NCBI GenBank assembly: GCA_947460565.1
Contig: CANHJJ010000004.1
Span: 1 to 24,789 of the forward strand
Origin: Bacteroidota bacterium
Lineage (GTDB): Bacteria; Bacteroidota; Bacteroidia; UKL13-3
Direction of reading: 5' to 3'
DNA length: 24,789 nt
Shown here one piece after another: positions 1 through 7,788 of this stretch (position 1 is its first letter; the number at the start of each line of letters is the position of its first letter). The notes under the pieces were generated by a model that did not search any database, was not told where the DNA came from, and was given only the letters and a program-made list of their open reading frames with translations. The translations under genes and the position numbers were made by a program.

Positions 1-349
1 CTTTTATGCTTGGATTTAAAGTTACGTTTATAAATTGTCCGCCACCATTAGCATTTTCAATCATTACCCCCTTTGCTTGGTCAATGTATTCAGTTATGAT
101 AATGCCTTCCATTGCACATAGATACAAATACGATAACATGTGGCAAGAAGAAATGGCCGATACCAACAAATCTTCCGGATTCAGTTTTGATTTATCACCA
201 ACAAATGTATTATCTGTAGTTAAATGTAAATCTGGCTTTCCCGAGTTACGAATAGTATGGCTTCTATCGTAAGTTCTAACATTATTAGTTCCATCCTCTT
301 TATTGCCTTCCCAAATAGTAGTTATTTTGTAATGATGTTCGTGGGTCAT
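1..349 (-). CDS. OsmC-family peroxiredoxin-like protein (3' part cut by window edge)
   Basis: The first 116 codons of a minus-strand gene are present and the rest lies beyond position 1. OsmC/Ohr-family proteins are cytoplasmic thiol peroxidases that reduce organic hydroperoxides with a reactive cysteine pair. The visible part has the typical N-terminal strand region (YKITTIWEGN), the NPEDLLVSAISSCHML segment at about residues 58-72 with the presumed reactive Cys69, and a second nearby Cys78. The second catalytic cysteine of the family would lie in the missing part. The start ATG overlaps the stop of the upstream acetyltransferase gene (ATGA, 346-349), so the two are probably co-transcribed and translationally coupled. 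The subfamily (OsmC, Ohr or YhfA-like) cannot be fixed, although the SSCHMLSYL context resembles the OsmC-like group common in Bacteroidota. The plus-strand reading frame over 6-272 is a shadow of this gene. Confidence 0.85.
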   Translation of the reverse strand, partial: MTHEHHYKITTIWEGNKEDGTNNVRTYDRSHTIRNSGKPDLHLTTDNTFVGDKSKLNPEDLLVSAISSCHMLSYLYLCAMEGIIITEYIDQAKGVMIENANGGGQFINVTLNPSIK

Positions 350-891
350 GGTTTATTAACTCTATAAATATTTACAAGATCTCCATTGCTGATGGTAGTT
401 TTGCTTAACTTCATTCCATTATTCATAGCGACTTTTATTGAATCTAAATTTTCGGGAACTATTACCGAAATGAGTGATGTTGTATAATCATTTTCAAAAG
501 CAAATTCTTTGCATCTATTTGCCGCTTCAGAGGCAAATCCTTTTCCTCGATATGATGGCATAATTGAATAACCAATTTCTAACTCTTCGATGTCATCAAT
601 AGTTTGAATTAATAAACCACATTGACCAACAAATTCGCCTGTTTGTTTATCTACTAATGCATTCATCCCACCAAGACCATTTTCATATCGATGAAATACC
701 TTATTAAACCACATTCTACATCGCTCAATTGGATCTTCAACTTTAAGTTGTTCTTGCGAAAAAATATATTTCAACGAATCAGGGTATTTGCAAAATTCTA
801 ACCATATTTCAAAATCGTGTTCAGTAATTCTTCTAAACAATAATCTTTTGGTCTCTTGTCCCTCCAATGAATAACTGAATGTTGTTTCCAT
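346..891 (-). CDS. GNAT-family N-acetyltransferase (RimJ/RimL-like)
   Basis: This 181-residue protein has the length and layout of RimJ/RimL-type GNAT acetyltransferases, which move an acetyl group from acetyl-CoA to an amine. The N-terminal ETKRLLFRRITEHDFEIW (residues 13-30) is the usual first strand and helix. The acetyl-CoA pyrophosphate-binding motif A is at about 107-132, with the loop RGKGFA at 115-120. The segment VIVPENLDSIKVAMNNGMK (143-161) matches the motif B region, where N-x-x-S-x-x-x-x-x-x-x-G-(F/M) is typical. The substrate cannot be predicted; this family includes ribosomal-protein, antibiotic and small-molecule acetylators. Its stop codon overlaps the ATG of the OsmC-family gene, so they likely form one operon. 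No clear promoter was recognised in the A/T-rich leader. Confidence 0.88.
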   Translation of the reverse strand: METTFSYSLEGQETKRLLFRRITEHDFEIWLEFCKYPDSLKYIFSQEQLKVEDPIERCRMWFNKVFHRYENGLGGMNALVDKQTGEFVGQCGLLIQTIDDIEELEIGYSIMPSYRGKGFASEAANRCKEFAFENDYTTSLISVIVPENLDSIKVAMNNGMKLSKTTISNGDLVNIYRVNKP

Positions 892-1577
892 TTTTTATAA
901 AAAAATATTTCTACAATTAATACATTTTATTCCTAAATTTCTAATTTTAGAAGGTGCAAATCACTTTTAATCCGACAAGCTCTTTTGCTTGCCGCCTATA
1001 TATAATATGAAATTATAACATAATTAAATATCTATATATCCATAGGTAATTTTTGGGGTGAACACTTATTATTTATAGACTAAATCAATTAAATGATGTG
1101 TGTAAAAAAATAATTTCCAAATAACGTTTTATATTCTCTTTGATTGCTTTTTCCATTTATATTATAGCTAATGCGAGCATGTTATAAATATGAATATTCA
1201 GAAGGCCAATACAAGCAATGATTTTTTCATCTTGACAAGTTTCAATGATGTTAACTAGATAACCTTTACTTTTTGCTTGGAGAAATCAATAATTGAAATA
1301 AGAATTTGCTTTTCTTTTTCAAAATCAATAACCCAAACAAAGAAATCCTCATTAGCATCTCTCATAGTTAATTAATTGCATTAATCTGCTCCAACTAAAG
1401 CTTAGGAAATCTATCTTTTAATGCAGTAGGATCAACTTAATCATACTATTGGTTCATTTAAACTGATTGATAAGATATTAGGTGGGTATTTTTAATAATT
1501 CCTATAAAATTATGCCCTACATTTGAATGAGGGAAGTGCCTACTTAAAAAATGACCTAGGATTTGGTATTTAAATTT
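892..1577. other. 686-base gap without an intact gene; decayed coding traces
   Basis: This very A/T-rich gap lies between the starts of the GNAT gene and the stop of the arginase gene. No intact gene, tRNA or terminator with a U-tract was seen. An imperfect 8-bp stem (cgacaagc/gcttgccg, one mismatch) sits at about 973-994 but has no adjoining T-run in either direction. On the minus strand a short protein-like reading VDPTALKDRFPKL ends in a stop at 1395-1436, and a second broken reading frame follows at 1157-1365 (entered separately). Together they look like the remains of a lost gene or gene pair. Confidence 0.5.
1157..1365 (-). pseudogene. Possible frameshifted small ORF remnant
   Basis: From the ATG at 1365 the minus strand reads MRDANEDFFVWVIDFEKEK and continues to KQKVKVI, then a stop (TAG). 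Adding a single base in the run that encodes KVK would join it to a second open stretch (GYLVNIIETCQDEK) that runs on to a TAA at 1157-1159. The repaired product would be 69 residues. The composition is protein-like on both sides of the break. I do not recognise a family. It could equally be two chance open stretches in A/T-rich DNA, so this call is weak. Confidence 0.27.
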
Positions 1578-2540
1578 TTAACTGAAAATCTGATGGATCA
1601 AACTTGCAGCAACCAACTCCATAGGTTTATCTCTATCTAAAAGTGGGTTTATTTCTGTAAATTCTAATCCAATTATTTTTTTATTTTGCAGGAAACTTGT
1701 AAGCAAGAATCCTGCCTCACTTAGAGACAATCCATCAGGAACGGGTGTTCCTGTTCCAATTGAGATTTCAGGATCAAGGCTATCAACATCAAAAGATACA
1801 TATATCAAATCACAAGAGTTTAAATGCTCTAGAGTTTGAAGCAATATTGCTTCAATTCCAATAGACTTTCTTGTTTCTGGGGTAAAATACTTAATCCCCA
1901 TATTATTAATAATCAACTCTTCTTCCTCTTCAAAATCTCTTAAATCAATAAAAACAAGATCTTCAGGAAATATTTTTGGTGTAATTTTTTTACTACCTAA
2001 AGCCAACAATTGCTGCCATAATTTAATTTCTTTTTCGGAAACCTCATTATCATCACCATCCAATCCATCATCTACGCCTAAATTTACTGCCAAGGGCATT
2101 CCATGCATATTGCCTGAAGGCGTGGTGAAAGGGCTATGCAAATCTGCATGGGCATCAATCCAAATAACACCTAATTTTTTATCATGGTAAAAATTTTTGA
2201 TTGCTGAAATCACAGCAGCACCATTGCTATGGTCTCCACTAATCACAAATGGAAATTTATTTTCTGCTAGAACACTTTCAACTGCCAACAATGCCCTTTG
2301 ATGAACATCAAAAATAGACTCAATATTTTTGGAAAAAGGAGGTAAATTTTCTGTTTCTAATCCATCAGCTTGTACCCTAATAACTTCTGAATTACAAAAT
2401 GTCTGATTGCCTAATATTTGTAATTGCTTTAAGGTTGCTTGAGGGCCCAACTTAGCCCCTTTTTTACCAGCACCAAAATCCGACTCAATCGTAATTACTT
2501 TTAATTCTTTATTCACAAAAATCCAAGTTGTTCCGCTCAC
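1578..2540 (-). CDS. rocF: Arginase (ureohydrolase family)
   Basis: This enzyme probably hydrolyses L-arginine to ornithine and urea in the cytoplasm with a binuclear Mn centre. The 320-residue length is normal. The metal-binding motifs are all present: SGDHS with His104, DAHAD at 129-133, and SFDVDSLDP with Asp251 and Asp253. The arginine-recognition loop SGNMHG (142-147) matches SGNLHG of true arginases rather than agmatinases, and TEINP (295-299) holds the substrate-contacting Glu296. The start shown is GTG. A second GTG eight codons in (2516-2514) would give an N-terminus MNKELKVITIE, nearer the usual family start, and no ATG is available until residue 145. Formimidoylglutamase and guanidino-acid hydrolases share the fold, but the SGNxHG loop favours arginase. 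It appears to be monocistronic. Confidence 0.85.
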   Translation of the reverse strand: MSGTTWIFVNKELKVITIESDFGAGKKGAKLGPQATLKQLQILGNQTFCNSEVIRVQADGLETENLPPFSKNIESIFDVHQRALLAVESVLAENKFPFVISGDHSNGAAVISAIKNFYHDKKLGVIWIDAHADLHSPFTTPSGNMHGMPLAVNLGVDDGLDGDDNEVSEKEIKLWQQLLALGSKKITPKIFPEDLVFIDLRDFEEEEELIINNMGIKYFTPETRKSIGIEAILLQTLEHLNSCDLIYVSFDVDSLDPEISIGTGTPVPDGLSLSEAGFLLTSFLQNKKIIGLEFTEINPLLDRDKPMELVAASLIHQIFS

Positions 2541-2645
2541 AAAATTAACAATATTTGGGTAACCACCTAAAATGTAAAATTTTCATTTAAAAATAGTTAT
2601 TCATAAAGAAAAATAGTCAATTCATTTATAATTATAGGCACAATA

Positions 2646-2675
2646 TTGATTTTTAGCTAATATCTTATATTTTTG
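2646..2675 (+). promoter_or_regulatory. Bacteroidota-type promoter of the histidine kinase gene
   Basis: A TTG at 2646-2648, a 19-base spacer and TATTTTTG at 2668-2675 match the Bacteroidota consensus TTG-N(about 19-21)-TAnnTTTG exactly at every specified base. The ATG of the kinase follows six bases after the -7 element, so the mRNA leader would be extremely short or absent. The -7 element includes an in-frame TTG (2673-2675) that could be mistaken for the start codon. Confidence 0.55.
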
Positions 2676-2681
2676 ACGCAT

Positions 2682-4664
2682 ATGCTATCCTTACAAAAGC
2701 TATTTACTACTATCACCTTGTTATTAATTCTATTTAATAGCAATGCAGAAAATGTTAGTAAAGGCTTTATAGATTTGCGTCAAAAGAATGACTTTTTTTT
2801 AACTCCAACTGATTTAAATGGAGAATGGGACTTTTATTGGCAAAAGACACTAAAAGACTTAACACCAGGAACATTAGCTGAACAAGTATATGTGCCTGCA
2901 AGTTGGGATAACGATAAATATAACCGCTATGGATTTGCAACCTATCACATTAAGGTGCTAATTGATTCCAAAAAATGTAAATCTTTGGTTGGCCTATACA
3001 TTCCAAGTATTTACAATAACTACAACCTTTACATAAACAATAATAAATTGGTTCAGGTAGGTAATTTCTCAACAAACGAAAAAACAGCTGAACCTGATTA
3101 TAAACCTCAGGTAGTTTATATTAATCCTACTTCGGACACTCTAGATATATACTTTGAGGTATCCAATTACTATTATAGAACAGGGGGAATAAATTATTCA
3201 GTTAAAATTGGAGATGGCAATGTAATGAATGCTTTTTTCAATCAAAATATCATTTTTATTGCTTTCTCTGCAGGCGTCTTCTTTATCATGTTTATTTACT
3301 TCTTATCATTTTTCATGGTAAGCAAAAGGGATACCATTGCCATCTATTTTTCATTGCTATGTCTAACATCTTTTTTAAGGCTAATCAGCACTGATATGGC
3401 GATATTGAGGAATTTTGATATTGTAATTCCATGGGAAATTTTAGTGAAAATTGAGTTTATTTCAATTTACAGTATGATTACTTTTGGTGGGCTATTTTTA
3501 ACAGCATTTTTTCCGAAACAAACAAACAAAATTATCCTATATACGCTTTGCGTTATCAATCTATTAATCATATTATTTACTGTTTTTGCAACTGTAAATG
3601 CTTCATCTTATATAATGCCATTCTTTAAACTATTTTCAATAATTCAACTGATATTTATGGCAAATGTGGTGGTTAGAGCCTTGATTAACAAAGTTAGGCT
3701 TTCATTCATGGTGTTTATTGGTTTTTTAATAGTATTTGTTTGCTTAATTAACGATGCCATGTATAGCACAGAGGTAATTAAATCTACATACCTATTACCT
3801 ATTGGCTTAATAAGTTTCGTATTTATAATGGCTTTTGTAGTTACCAGAAAGTTCTCAATAGCCTTTGTTGATGTTCAAGACCTATCGGAAGAATTGGCCA
3901 TAGCAAATAAAAATCAAGAAGATATTATTGAACGAAGAACCCTAGAACTTAATAACAAAGCAAATGAATTAGAAAAAAATAACGCAGTAAAAGATAAAAT
4001 TCTTAACATTATTGCCCACGATTTAAGAGCGCCTATCAAGACACTTAATCAAGTGCTGAATTGGGTAGAAGAAGATGATGAGTTAACCATCATTGAAACA
4101 AAAAAATACCTAAAAAGTATTAATAGAAATGTAGAAAATCTAAATCTAACGATTGAAAATCTCTTAACTTGGTCGAAAAACGAATTGATTGGAATTAATT
4201 CAGACCTTCATTCGTTTGACATTAGAAGCACTATAAATCAAGTAATTGAATTATGTAGATTACAAACAGATACCAAAGAAATTAAACTAATAAACCAAGT
4301 GATTGATAGGCATATTGTTTTGGCTGACAGCAATCACATTCATCTTATTTTAAGGAATTTAATTAGTAACGCCATTAAATTTAGCAACCCAAAAGGAACC
4401 ATAATCATTAGTGCTTTTCAAATAAATAGCCAATTGCAAGTATGTATTGCAGACAATGGAATTGGTATCTCACCTGAGGCACAAACAAAGCTATTTAAGC
4501 TTAATGAACACTTTACGACCTATGGAACATCCAACGAAAAAGGAACTGGACTAGGTTTACTTTTATGTAAAGATTATATTGAACAAAATGGAGGAAAGTT
4601 ATGGGTAGAAAGCGAATTGGAAAAAGGAACCAAGGTGATTTTCCGAATAAACATGGCCAATTAA
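2682..4664 (+). CDS. Membrane sensor histidine kinase, 7TMR-DISM-like
   Basis: The protein (660 residues from ATG 2682) has a signal peptide (MLSLQKLFTTITLLLILFNS), then an extracytoplasmic beta-rich domain to about residue 180. That domain has the LNGEWDFYW and VPASWDN features of galactose-binding-like or DISMED2 sensory modules. Seven or so hydrophobic segments follow at about 190-390. A coiled-coil linker at about 395-437 leads to a HisKA domain with the phospho-acceptor in AHDLRAP (His446). The HATPase domain has an N box (RNLISNAIKF, 558-567), G1 (DNGIGIS, 591-597) and G2 (GTGLGL, 621-626). It ends without a receiver domain. It should autophosphorylate in response to a periplasmic ligand, perhaps a carbohydrate, and pass phosphate to a response regulator; none is encoded nearby, so it is an orphan here. 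ATG 2682 is preferred over the in-frame TTG at 2673 because that TTG lies inside the -7 element. Confidence 0.9.
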   Translation: MLSLQKLFTTITLLLILFNSNAENVSKGFIDLRQKNDFFLTPTDLNGEWDFYWQKTLKDLTPGTLAEQVYVPASWDNDKYNRYGFATYHIKVLIDSKKCKSLVGLYIPSIYNNYNLYINNNKLVQVGNFSTNEKTAEPDYKPQVVYINPTSDTLDIYFEVSNYYYRTGGINYSVKIGDGNVMNAFFNQNIIFIAFSAGVFFIMFIYFLSFFMVSKRDTIAIYFSLLCLTSFLRLISTDMAILRNFDIVIPWEILVKIEFISIYSMITFGGLFLTAFFPKQTNKIILYTLCVINLLIILFTVFATVNASSYIMPFFKLFSIIQLIFMANVVVRALINKVRLSFMVFIGFLIVFVCLINDAMYSTEVIKSTYLLPIGLISFVFIMAFVVTRKFSIAFVDVQDLSEELAIANKNQEDIIERRTLELNNKANELEKNNAVKDKILNIIAHDLRAPIKTLNQVLNWVEEDDELTIIETKKYLKSINRNVENLNLTIENLLTWSKNELIGINSDLHSFDIRSTINQVIELCRLQTDTKEIKLINQVIDRHIVLADSNHIHLILRNLISNAIKFSNPKGTIIISAFQINSQLQVCIADNGIGISPEAQTKLFKLNEHFTTYGTSNEKGTGLGLLLCKDYIEQNGGKLWVESELEKGTKVIFRINMAN

Positions 4665-4742
4665 AAATCCACACAATCACAATAATTCCATTAATATAGT
4701 CGTTTTACATTTGAATGTGGAAGGACAATTCCAAGTCATAAC

Positions 4743-4773
4743 TTTGATAATTCATTCGTTATGTGTATTTTCG
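4743..4773 (+). promoter_or_regulatory. Probable promoter of the lytic transglycosylase gene
   Basis: TTTG at 4743-4746 and TATTTTCG at 4766-4773 (one mismatch to TAnnTTTG) are separated by 19 bases. A transcript starting just downstream would have a leader of about 25 bases before the ATG at 4805. No terminator was seen between the kinase gene and this site, so read-through from the kinase is also possible. Confidence 0.4.
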
Positions 4774-4804
4774 TTGACTACATTCAATTTAAAGAAAGTG
4801 TTTA

Positions 4805-6070
4805 ATGATATATAAGTTAAGATTTTTATTATTACCCATATCCATTTTGATAAGTCAGTTTGCTGTTTCGCAACCTATCTCAAATCAGAATAACGAGTCT
4901 ATTATCGCAAGTATCGATAGTAACACTATAAAACTAAGAAACAAATTATACCCACAAATTCCAGCAGGTGATTTAAACATTTATGGATTTGAGGATAATG
5001 ATATACCTGTTTATGCAGATTCGGTATACAAATACAGACTTTCATTACTAGAAACTGAAATCCCTTTGGATTATAACCAATATGTAAAGGGATATATTGA
5101 TTTATATGCTATAAGAAAAAGGGCTTTGGTGTCGAAAATATTATCATACTCAGCTTATTATTTTCCAATTGTTGAAGATATTTTTAATCGCGAAAACATT
5201 CCTCTAGAGCTTAAATACCTTGCTGTTATTGAATCGGCTTTAAACCAAAATGCTGTTTCACCCGTTGGGGCAACTGGTATGTGGCAATTTATGGCTCCTA
5301 CCGGAAAAATGTATGGATTAAAAACAAACCATTTATTAGATGAAAGAAGGGATTTAATCAAATCAACTGAAGCGGCTGTAAAATATTTCAAAAACTCATA
5401 TAGAATTTATGGAGATTGGTTATTAGTGATTGCTAGCTACAATTGTGGTCCTGGAAATGTTTCTAAAGCGATAAGAAAATCAGGTGGTAAAAGAAACTTT
5501 TGGGAAATAATGCCATTTCTGCCCAGAGAAACAAGGGGATATGTGCCTGCTTTTGTAGCTGCTACCTATGTTATGAGTTATGCCCCAGAGCATAATTTAT
5601 ATGCTGCTAATATTCCAATCTATTACCATTTAGATACTGTAATGGTTGACAATCGCTACTCAGTTGAACAGTTGTCATTGGCATTGGATATGCCAATCGA
5701 TGAAATTAAAAGCTATAATCCTTCACTCAGAAGAGGTTATATTCCATTTAGCAACGAAAAAATTGTTTTAACATTGCCTTACAATAAGGCTGTCAAATTT
5801 GCAGCTCTTAATGATAGTAATATTAAATCAAGGGCTGGCGACACAGAATTATTGGCCTTGAACAATGATATTCAAATCTCTAAATCACGAAATGTTTCTA
5901 ACAAATCTTACACGAAGAAAATCATTTATAAAGTAAGAAGAGGTGAATTACTAGCTACGATAGCTGATAAGTTTAATGTGAGTATTAGTGAGGTAAAAAA
6001 ATGGAATCACCTAAAAGGCTCTAAAATTAAGAGGGGACAAAGACTTACGATATTTGCTGAAAGAACTTAA
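4805..6070 (+). CDS. Secreted lytic transglycosylase with LysM domain (MltD-like)
   Basis: This 421-residue enzyme should cleave the glycosidic bond between N-acetylmuramic acid and N-acetylglucosamine in peptidoglycan, leaving a 1,6-anhydro end. An N-terminal signal peptide (to about Ser22) exports it. The SLT fold spans about 125-260, with catalytic Glu143 in LAVIESALN, then SPVGATGMWQFM (152-163), and SYNCGPGNV (211-219), the family's AYNxGxGxV motif. A single C-terminal LysM domain at about 373-417 (IIYKVRRGELLATIADKF onward) should bind glycan strands. MltD proteins often carry two or more LysM repeats; the weakly conserved stretch at 283-325 (YSVEQLSLALDMPIDEIKSYN) looks like a divergent first LysM. 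No lipobox cysteine is visible at the signal-peptide end. The stop codon directly abuts the stop of the convergent trhO. Confidence 0.9.
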   Translation: MIYKLRFLLLPISILISQFAVSQPISNQNNESIIASIDSNTIKLRNKLYPQIPAGDLNIYGFEDNDIPVYADSVYKYRLSLLETEIPLDYNQYVKGYIDLYAIRKRALVSKILSYSAYYFPIVEDIFNRENIPLELKYLAVIESALNQNAVSPVGATGMWQFMAPTGKMYGLKTNHLLDERRDLIKSTEAAVKYFKNSYRIYGDWLLVIASYNCGPGNVSKAIRKSGGKRNFWEIMPFLPRETRGYVPAFVAATYVMSYAPEHNLYAANIPIYYHLDTVMVDNRYSVEQLSLALDMPIDEIKSYNPSLRRGYIPFSNEKIVLTLPYNKAVKFAALNDSNIKSRAGDTELLALNNDIQISKSRNVSNKSYTKKIIYKVRRGELLATIADKFNVSISEVKKWNHLKGSKIKRGQRLTIFAERT

Positions 6071-7000
6071 TTATTCTACAACAGGTCGGGTATAATATCC
6101 AGTTCCGTTATAGGCTCTTTTTCCAGGTGCTGTTTTACAGGTTTCACTGCATGCGCCTTCTAATTCATCTGCGCATTTTTCGCACATATTAAATTGTTCA
6201 TTGCAATCAACATTGGCACAGTTTAAACTACGATTAGTTCCTTCATTACAAACTTTGCAATGACCAATGGTTGCAGGATTAATAGTATTTATGGGAACGG
6301 TTACCCTTCCATCATATACATATAATACCCCTTCAAAGTCTTTACCTCCAGTATCTTTGGCGTATCCAATAATACCATCATGTAGTTGATATACATCTTT
6401 AAATCCATTTTTCATTAAAAATCCACTTGCTTTTTCACATTTAACACCTCCAGTGCAATAGGTAATTACTTTTTTATCTTTATACTTTTCTAATTCAGGT
6501 AGTTTTGAAGGAAACTCTCTAAAAGTTTCAATATCTAAGGTTATTGCATTTTTAAATTTCCCGATTCTAGTTTCATAATTCGACCTCACATCAAGCACAA
6601 CAACATCATCAGCATCTTTTAATTCTAAAAACTCGTCACCTTTTAAATGCTTTCCTGTAATTTCATTTGGATCAATATCATCCAACTCTTTTAAACCACT
6701 GTTTACAATCTCGTTCTTATATCTACAATGCATTCTATTAAATGCATGTTCTGTTGCTTCATCTACTTTAAAACTAACACCCGAAAACATTGGATTTTTT
6801 TTCAAGTCTTGCATGTAGGTTTCACAATTTTCTACCAAACCACTGAACGTTCCATTAATACCTTCCTCGGCAACATATATGCGCCCTCTAAGCTTCAGAC
6901 TTTTGCAGTATTTTAAGTGTTGCTCAGCAAATTGCTCAGCATCTTGAATCTTAGTATAATAATAATAAGCTACCACGAAGTATTTTTCAGTATTATCCAT
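6071..7000 (-). CDS. trhO: tRNA uridine(34) hydroxylase, rhodanese-fold (TrhO)
   Basis: TrhO (YceA, UPF0176) makes 5-hydroxyuridine at position 34 of certain tRNAs, tuning wobble decoding. The 309-residue protein has the N-terminal acylphosphatase-like domain with RIYVAEEGINGTFSG (40-54). The rhodanese domain begins near VVVLDVRSNYETRIGKFKNA (133-152) and carries the active-site loop CTGGVKCEKAS with Cys182. The C-terminal tail has eight cysteines (248, 251, 261, 266, 273, 276, 284, 288), arranged as probable zinc-binding pairs, as in the longer members of the family. It is transcribed alone; a TAAATTTG element lies eight bases before the ATG. It ends exactly where the convergent transglycosylase ends, with no terminator between. 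Confidence 0.92.
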   Translation of the reverse strand: MDNTEKYFVVAYYYYTKIQDAEQFAEQHLKYCKSLKLRGRIYVAEEGINGTFSGLVENCETYMQDLKKNPMFSGVSFKVDEATEHAFNRMHCRYKNEIVNSGLKELDDIDPNEITGKHLKGDEFLELKDADDVVVLDVRSNYETRIGKFKNAITLDIETFREFPSKLPELEKYKDKKVITYCTGGVKCEKASGFLMKNGFKDVYQLHDGIIGYAKDTGGKDFEGVLYVYDGRVTVPINTINPATIGHCKVCNEGTNRSLNCANVDCNEQFNMCEKCADELEGACSETCKTAPGKRAYNGTGYYTRPVVE

Positions 7001-7008
7001 ATTTGCAG

Positions 7009-7016
7009 CAAATTTA
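7009..7016 (-). promoter_or_regulatory. -7 element (TAAATTTG) of trhO
   Basis: On the minus strand TAAATTTG fits TAnnTTTG at every fixed base and stands eight bases before the trhO ATG. I found no TTG at the expected -33 distance, so only half of the promoter is supported. Confidence 0.35.
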
Positions 7017-7037
7017 ATTTTTTGTTTATGCTAAAAA

Positions 7038-7045
7038 TATATTTG
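7038..7045 (+). promoter_or_regulatory. -7 element (TATATTTG) upstream of the EVE-domain gene
   Basis: TATATTTG matches TAnnTTTG and lies 38 bases before the ATG at 7084. The only nearby TTTG (7021-7024) is 13 bases away, short for the usual spacing. The element shares an 83-base divergent region with the trhO promoter. Confidence 0.35.
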
Positions 7046-7083
7046 TAACAAAAATTTATTTACTTCACGCAAAAATTTATCAT

Positions 7084-7494
7084 ATGAACTATTGGTTAGT
7101 TAAATCAGAACCCTTTAAATACAGTTGGGAACAATTTGAGAAAGATAAAATAACTTTTTGGGATGGTGTAAGAAACTATCAAGCCCGCAATAATCTGAAA
7201 GAAATGAAAAAAGGGGATTTAGTGCTTTGGTATCACAGCAATGAAGGGAAAGAAATTGTAGGTATTGCTAAGGTGGCAAAGGAATCATACCAAGACCCAA
7301 CTACCGAAGATCCAAATTGGGTGGTTGTTGACCTAAAATGCTTCAAAAAACTAAAGAAAACTATTACCCTAGAGCAAATAAAAGCAGACAATAGATTGGC
7401 AAACATGGGTCTTGTTAGGCAAGGACGACTTTCAGTTTCGTCATTAACAGCGTATGAATTCGATACCATTATTGCTTTATCTGAAGAAAAATAA
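7084..7494 (+). CDS. EVE-domain protein
   Basis: The whole 136-residue protein is one EVE domain, a PUA-like fold relative of YTH domains thought to bind modified bases in DNA or RNA. Family marks are WLVKSEP (4-10), FWDGVRNYQARNNLKEMKKG (25-44), which lines the base-binding pocket, the strand VGIAKV (59-64), and the C-terminal LVRQGRLSVSSL (110-121). EVE proteins occur either as stand-alone housekeeping proteins, as here, or fused to restriction nucleases. No restriction or methylase gene is near, so a defence role is not supported. The neighbouring divergent trhO also acts on modified nucleotides, but there is no evidence that the two work together. Confidence 0.9.
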   Translation: MNYWLVKSEPFKYSWEQFEKDKITFWDGVRNYQARNNLKEMKKGDLVLWYHSNEGKEIVGIAKVAKESYQDPTTEDPNWVVVDLKCFKKLKKTITLEQIKADNRLANMGLVRQGRLSVSSLTAYEFDTIIALSEEK

Positions 7495-7788
7495 TGAATT
7501 AAAACAGCCCTTCCCACCTTTCAATTCTGAACCTGTCACTCAAAAAGTGTAAATAACTCAAGATGTTTGGATCCAAAAAATCCAGCATAATTTTCCCCTG
7601 CTCATACAAACTCTACAGAGCCAAGAAATTGAGCTTTATTTATTAGCAAAAATAGCTTTGAACCATTTTTTTTTGACAAATGGCATGATGAAAAAGGTCA
7701 ATGGAATAGTTCTTTTTGAGAGAAAGTTGGAAGTTTGATTAAAATAGATTGATAAAAAAACGCATTACTTAATCAGAAAATTAGAATT
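7495..7788. other. 294-base gap with weak decayed coding traces
   Basis: This gap separates the convergent EVE and glycosyltransferase genes and contains no clear terminator. On the plus strand a stretch open from 7553 to the TGA at 7736-7738 reads protein-like (DVWIQKIQHNFPLL) but has no start codon near its beginning. A nine-T run inside it leads, in the other frame, into FDKWHDEKGQWNSSF. A frameshifted remnant of a lost gene is possible but unproven. Confidence 0.3.

Noticed and set aside
6..272. Plus-strand 88-residue open frame at the window start
   Set aside because: It lies opposite the OsmC-family gene, whose minus-strand translation carries clear family motifs.
973..994. Imperfect stem (cgacaagc/gcttgccg) as a terminator or small RNA
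   Set aside because: It has one mismatch, no T-run on either side, and lies upstream rather than downstream of the GNAT gene.
4708..4735. Short dyads (acattt-gaatgt, tggaa-ttcca) between the kinase and transglycosylase genes
   Set aside because: Arms of five bases with no T-run are expected by chance in A/T-rich DNA.
7084..7494. EVE-domain gene as part of a modification-dependent restriction system
   Set aside because: It is a stand-alone domain with no nuclease, methylase or other defence gene anywhere in the window.
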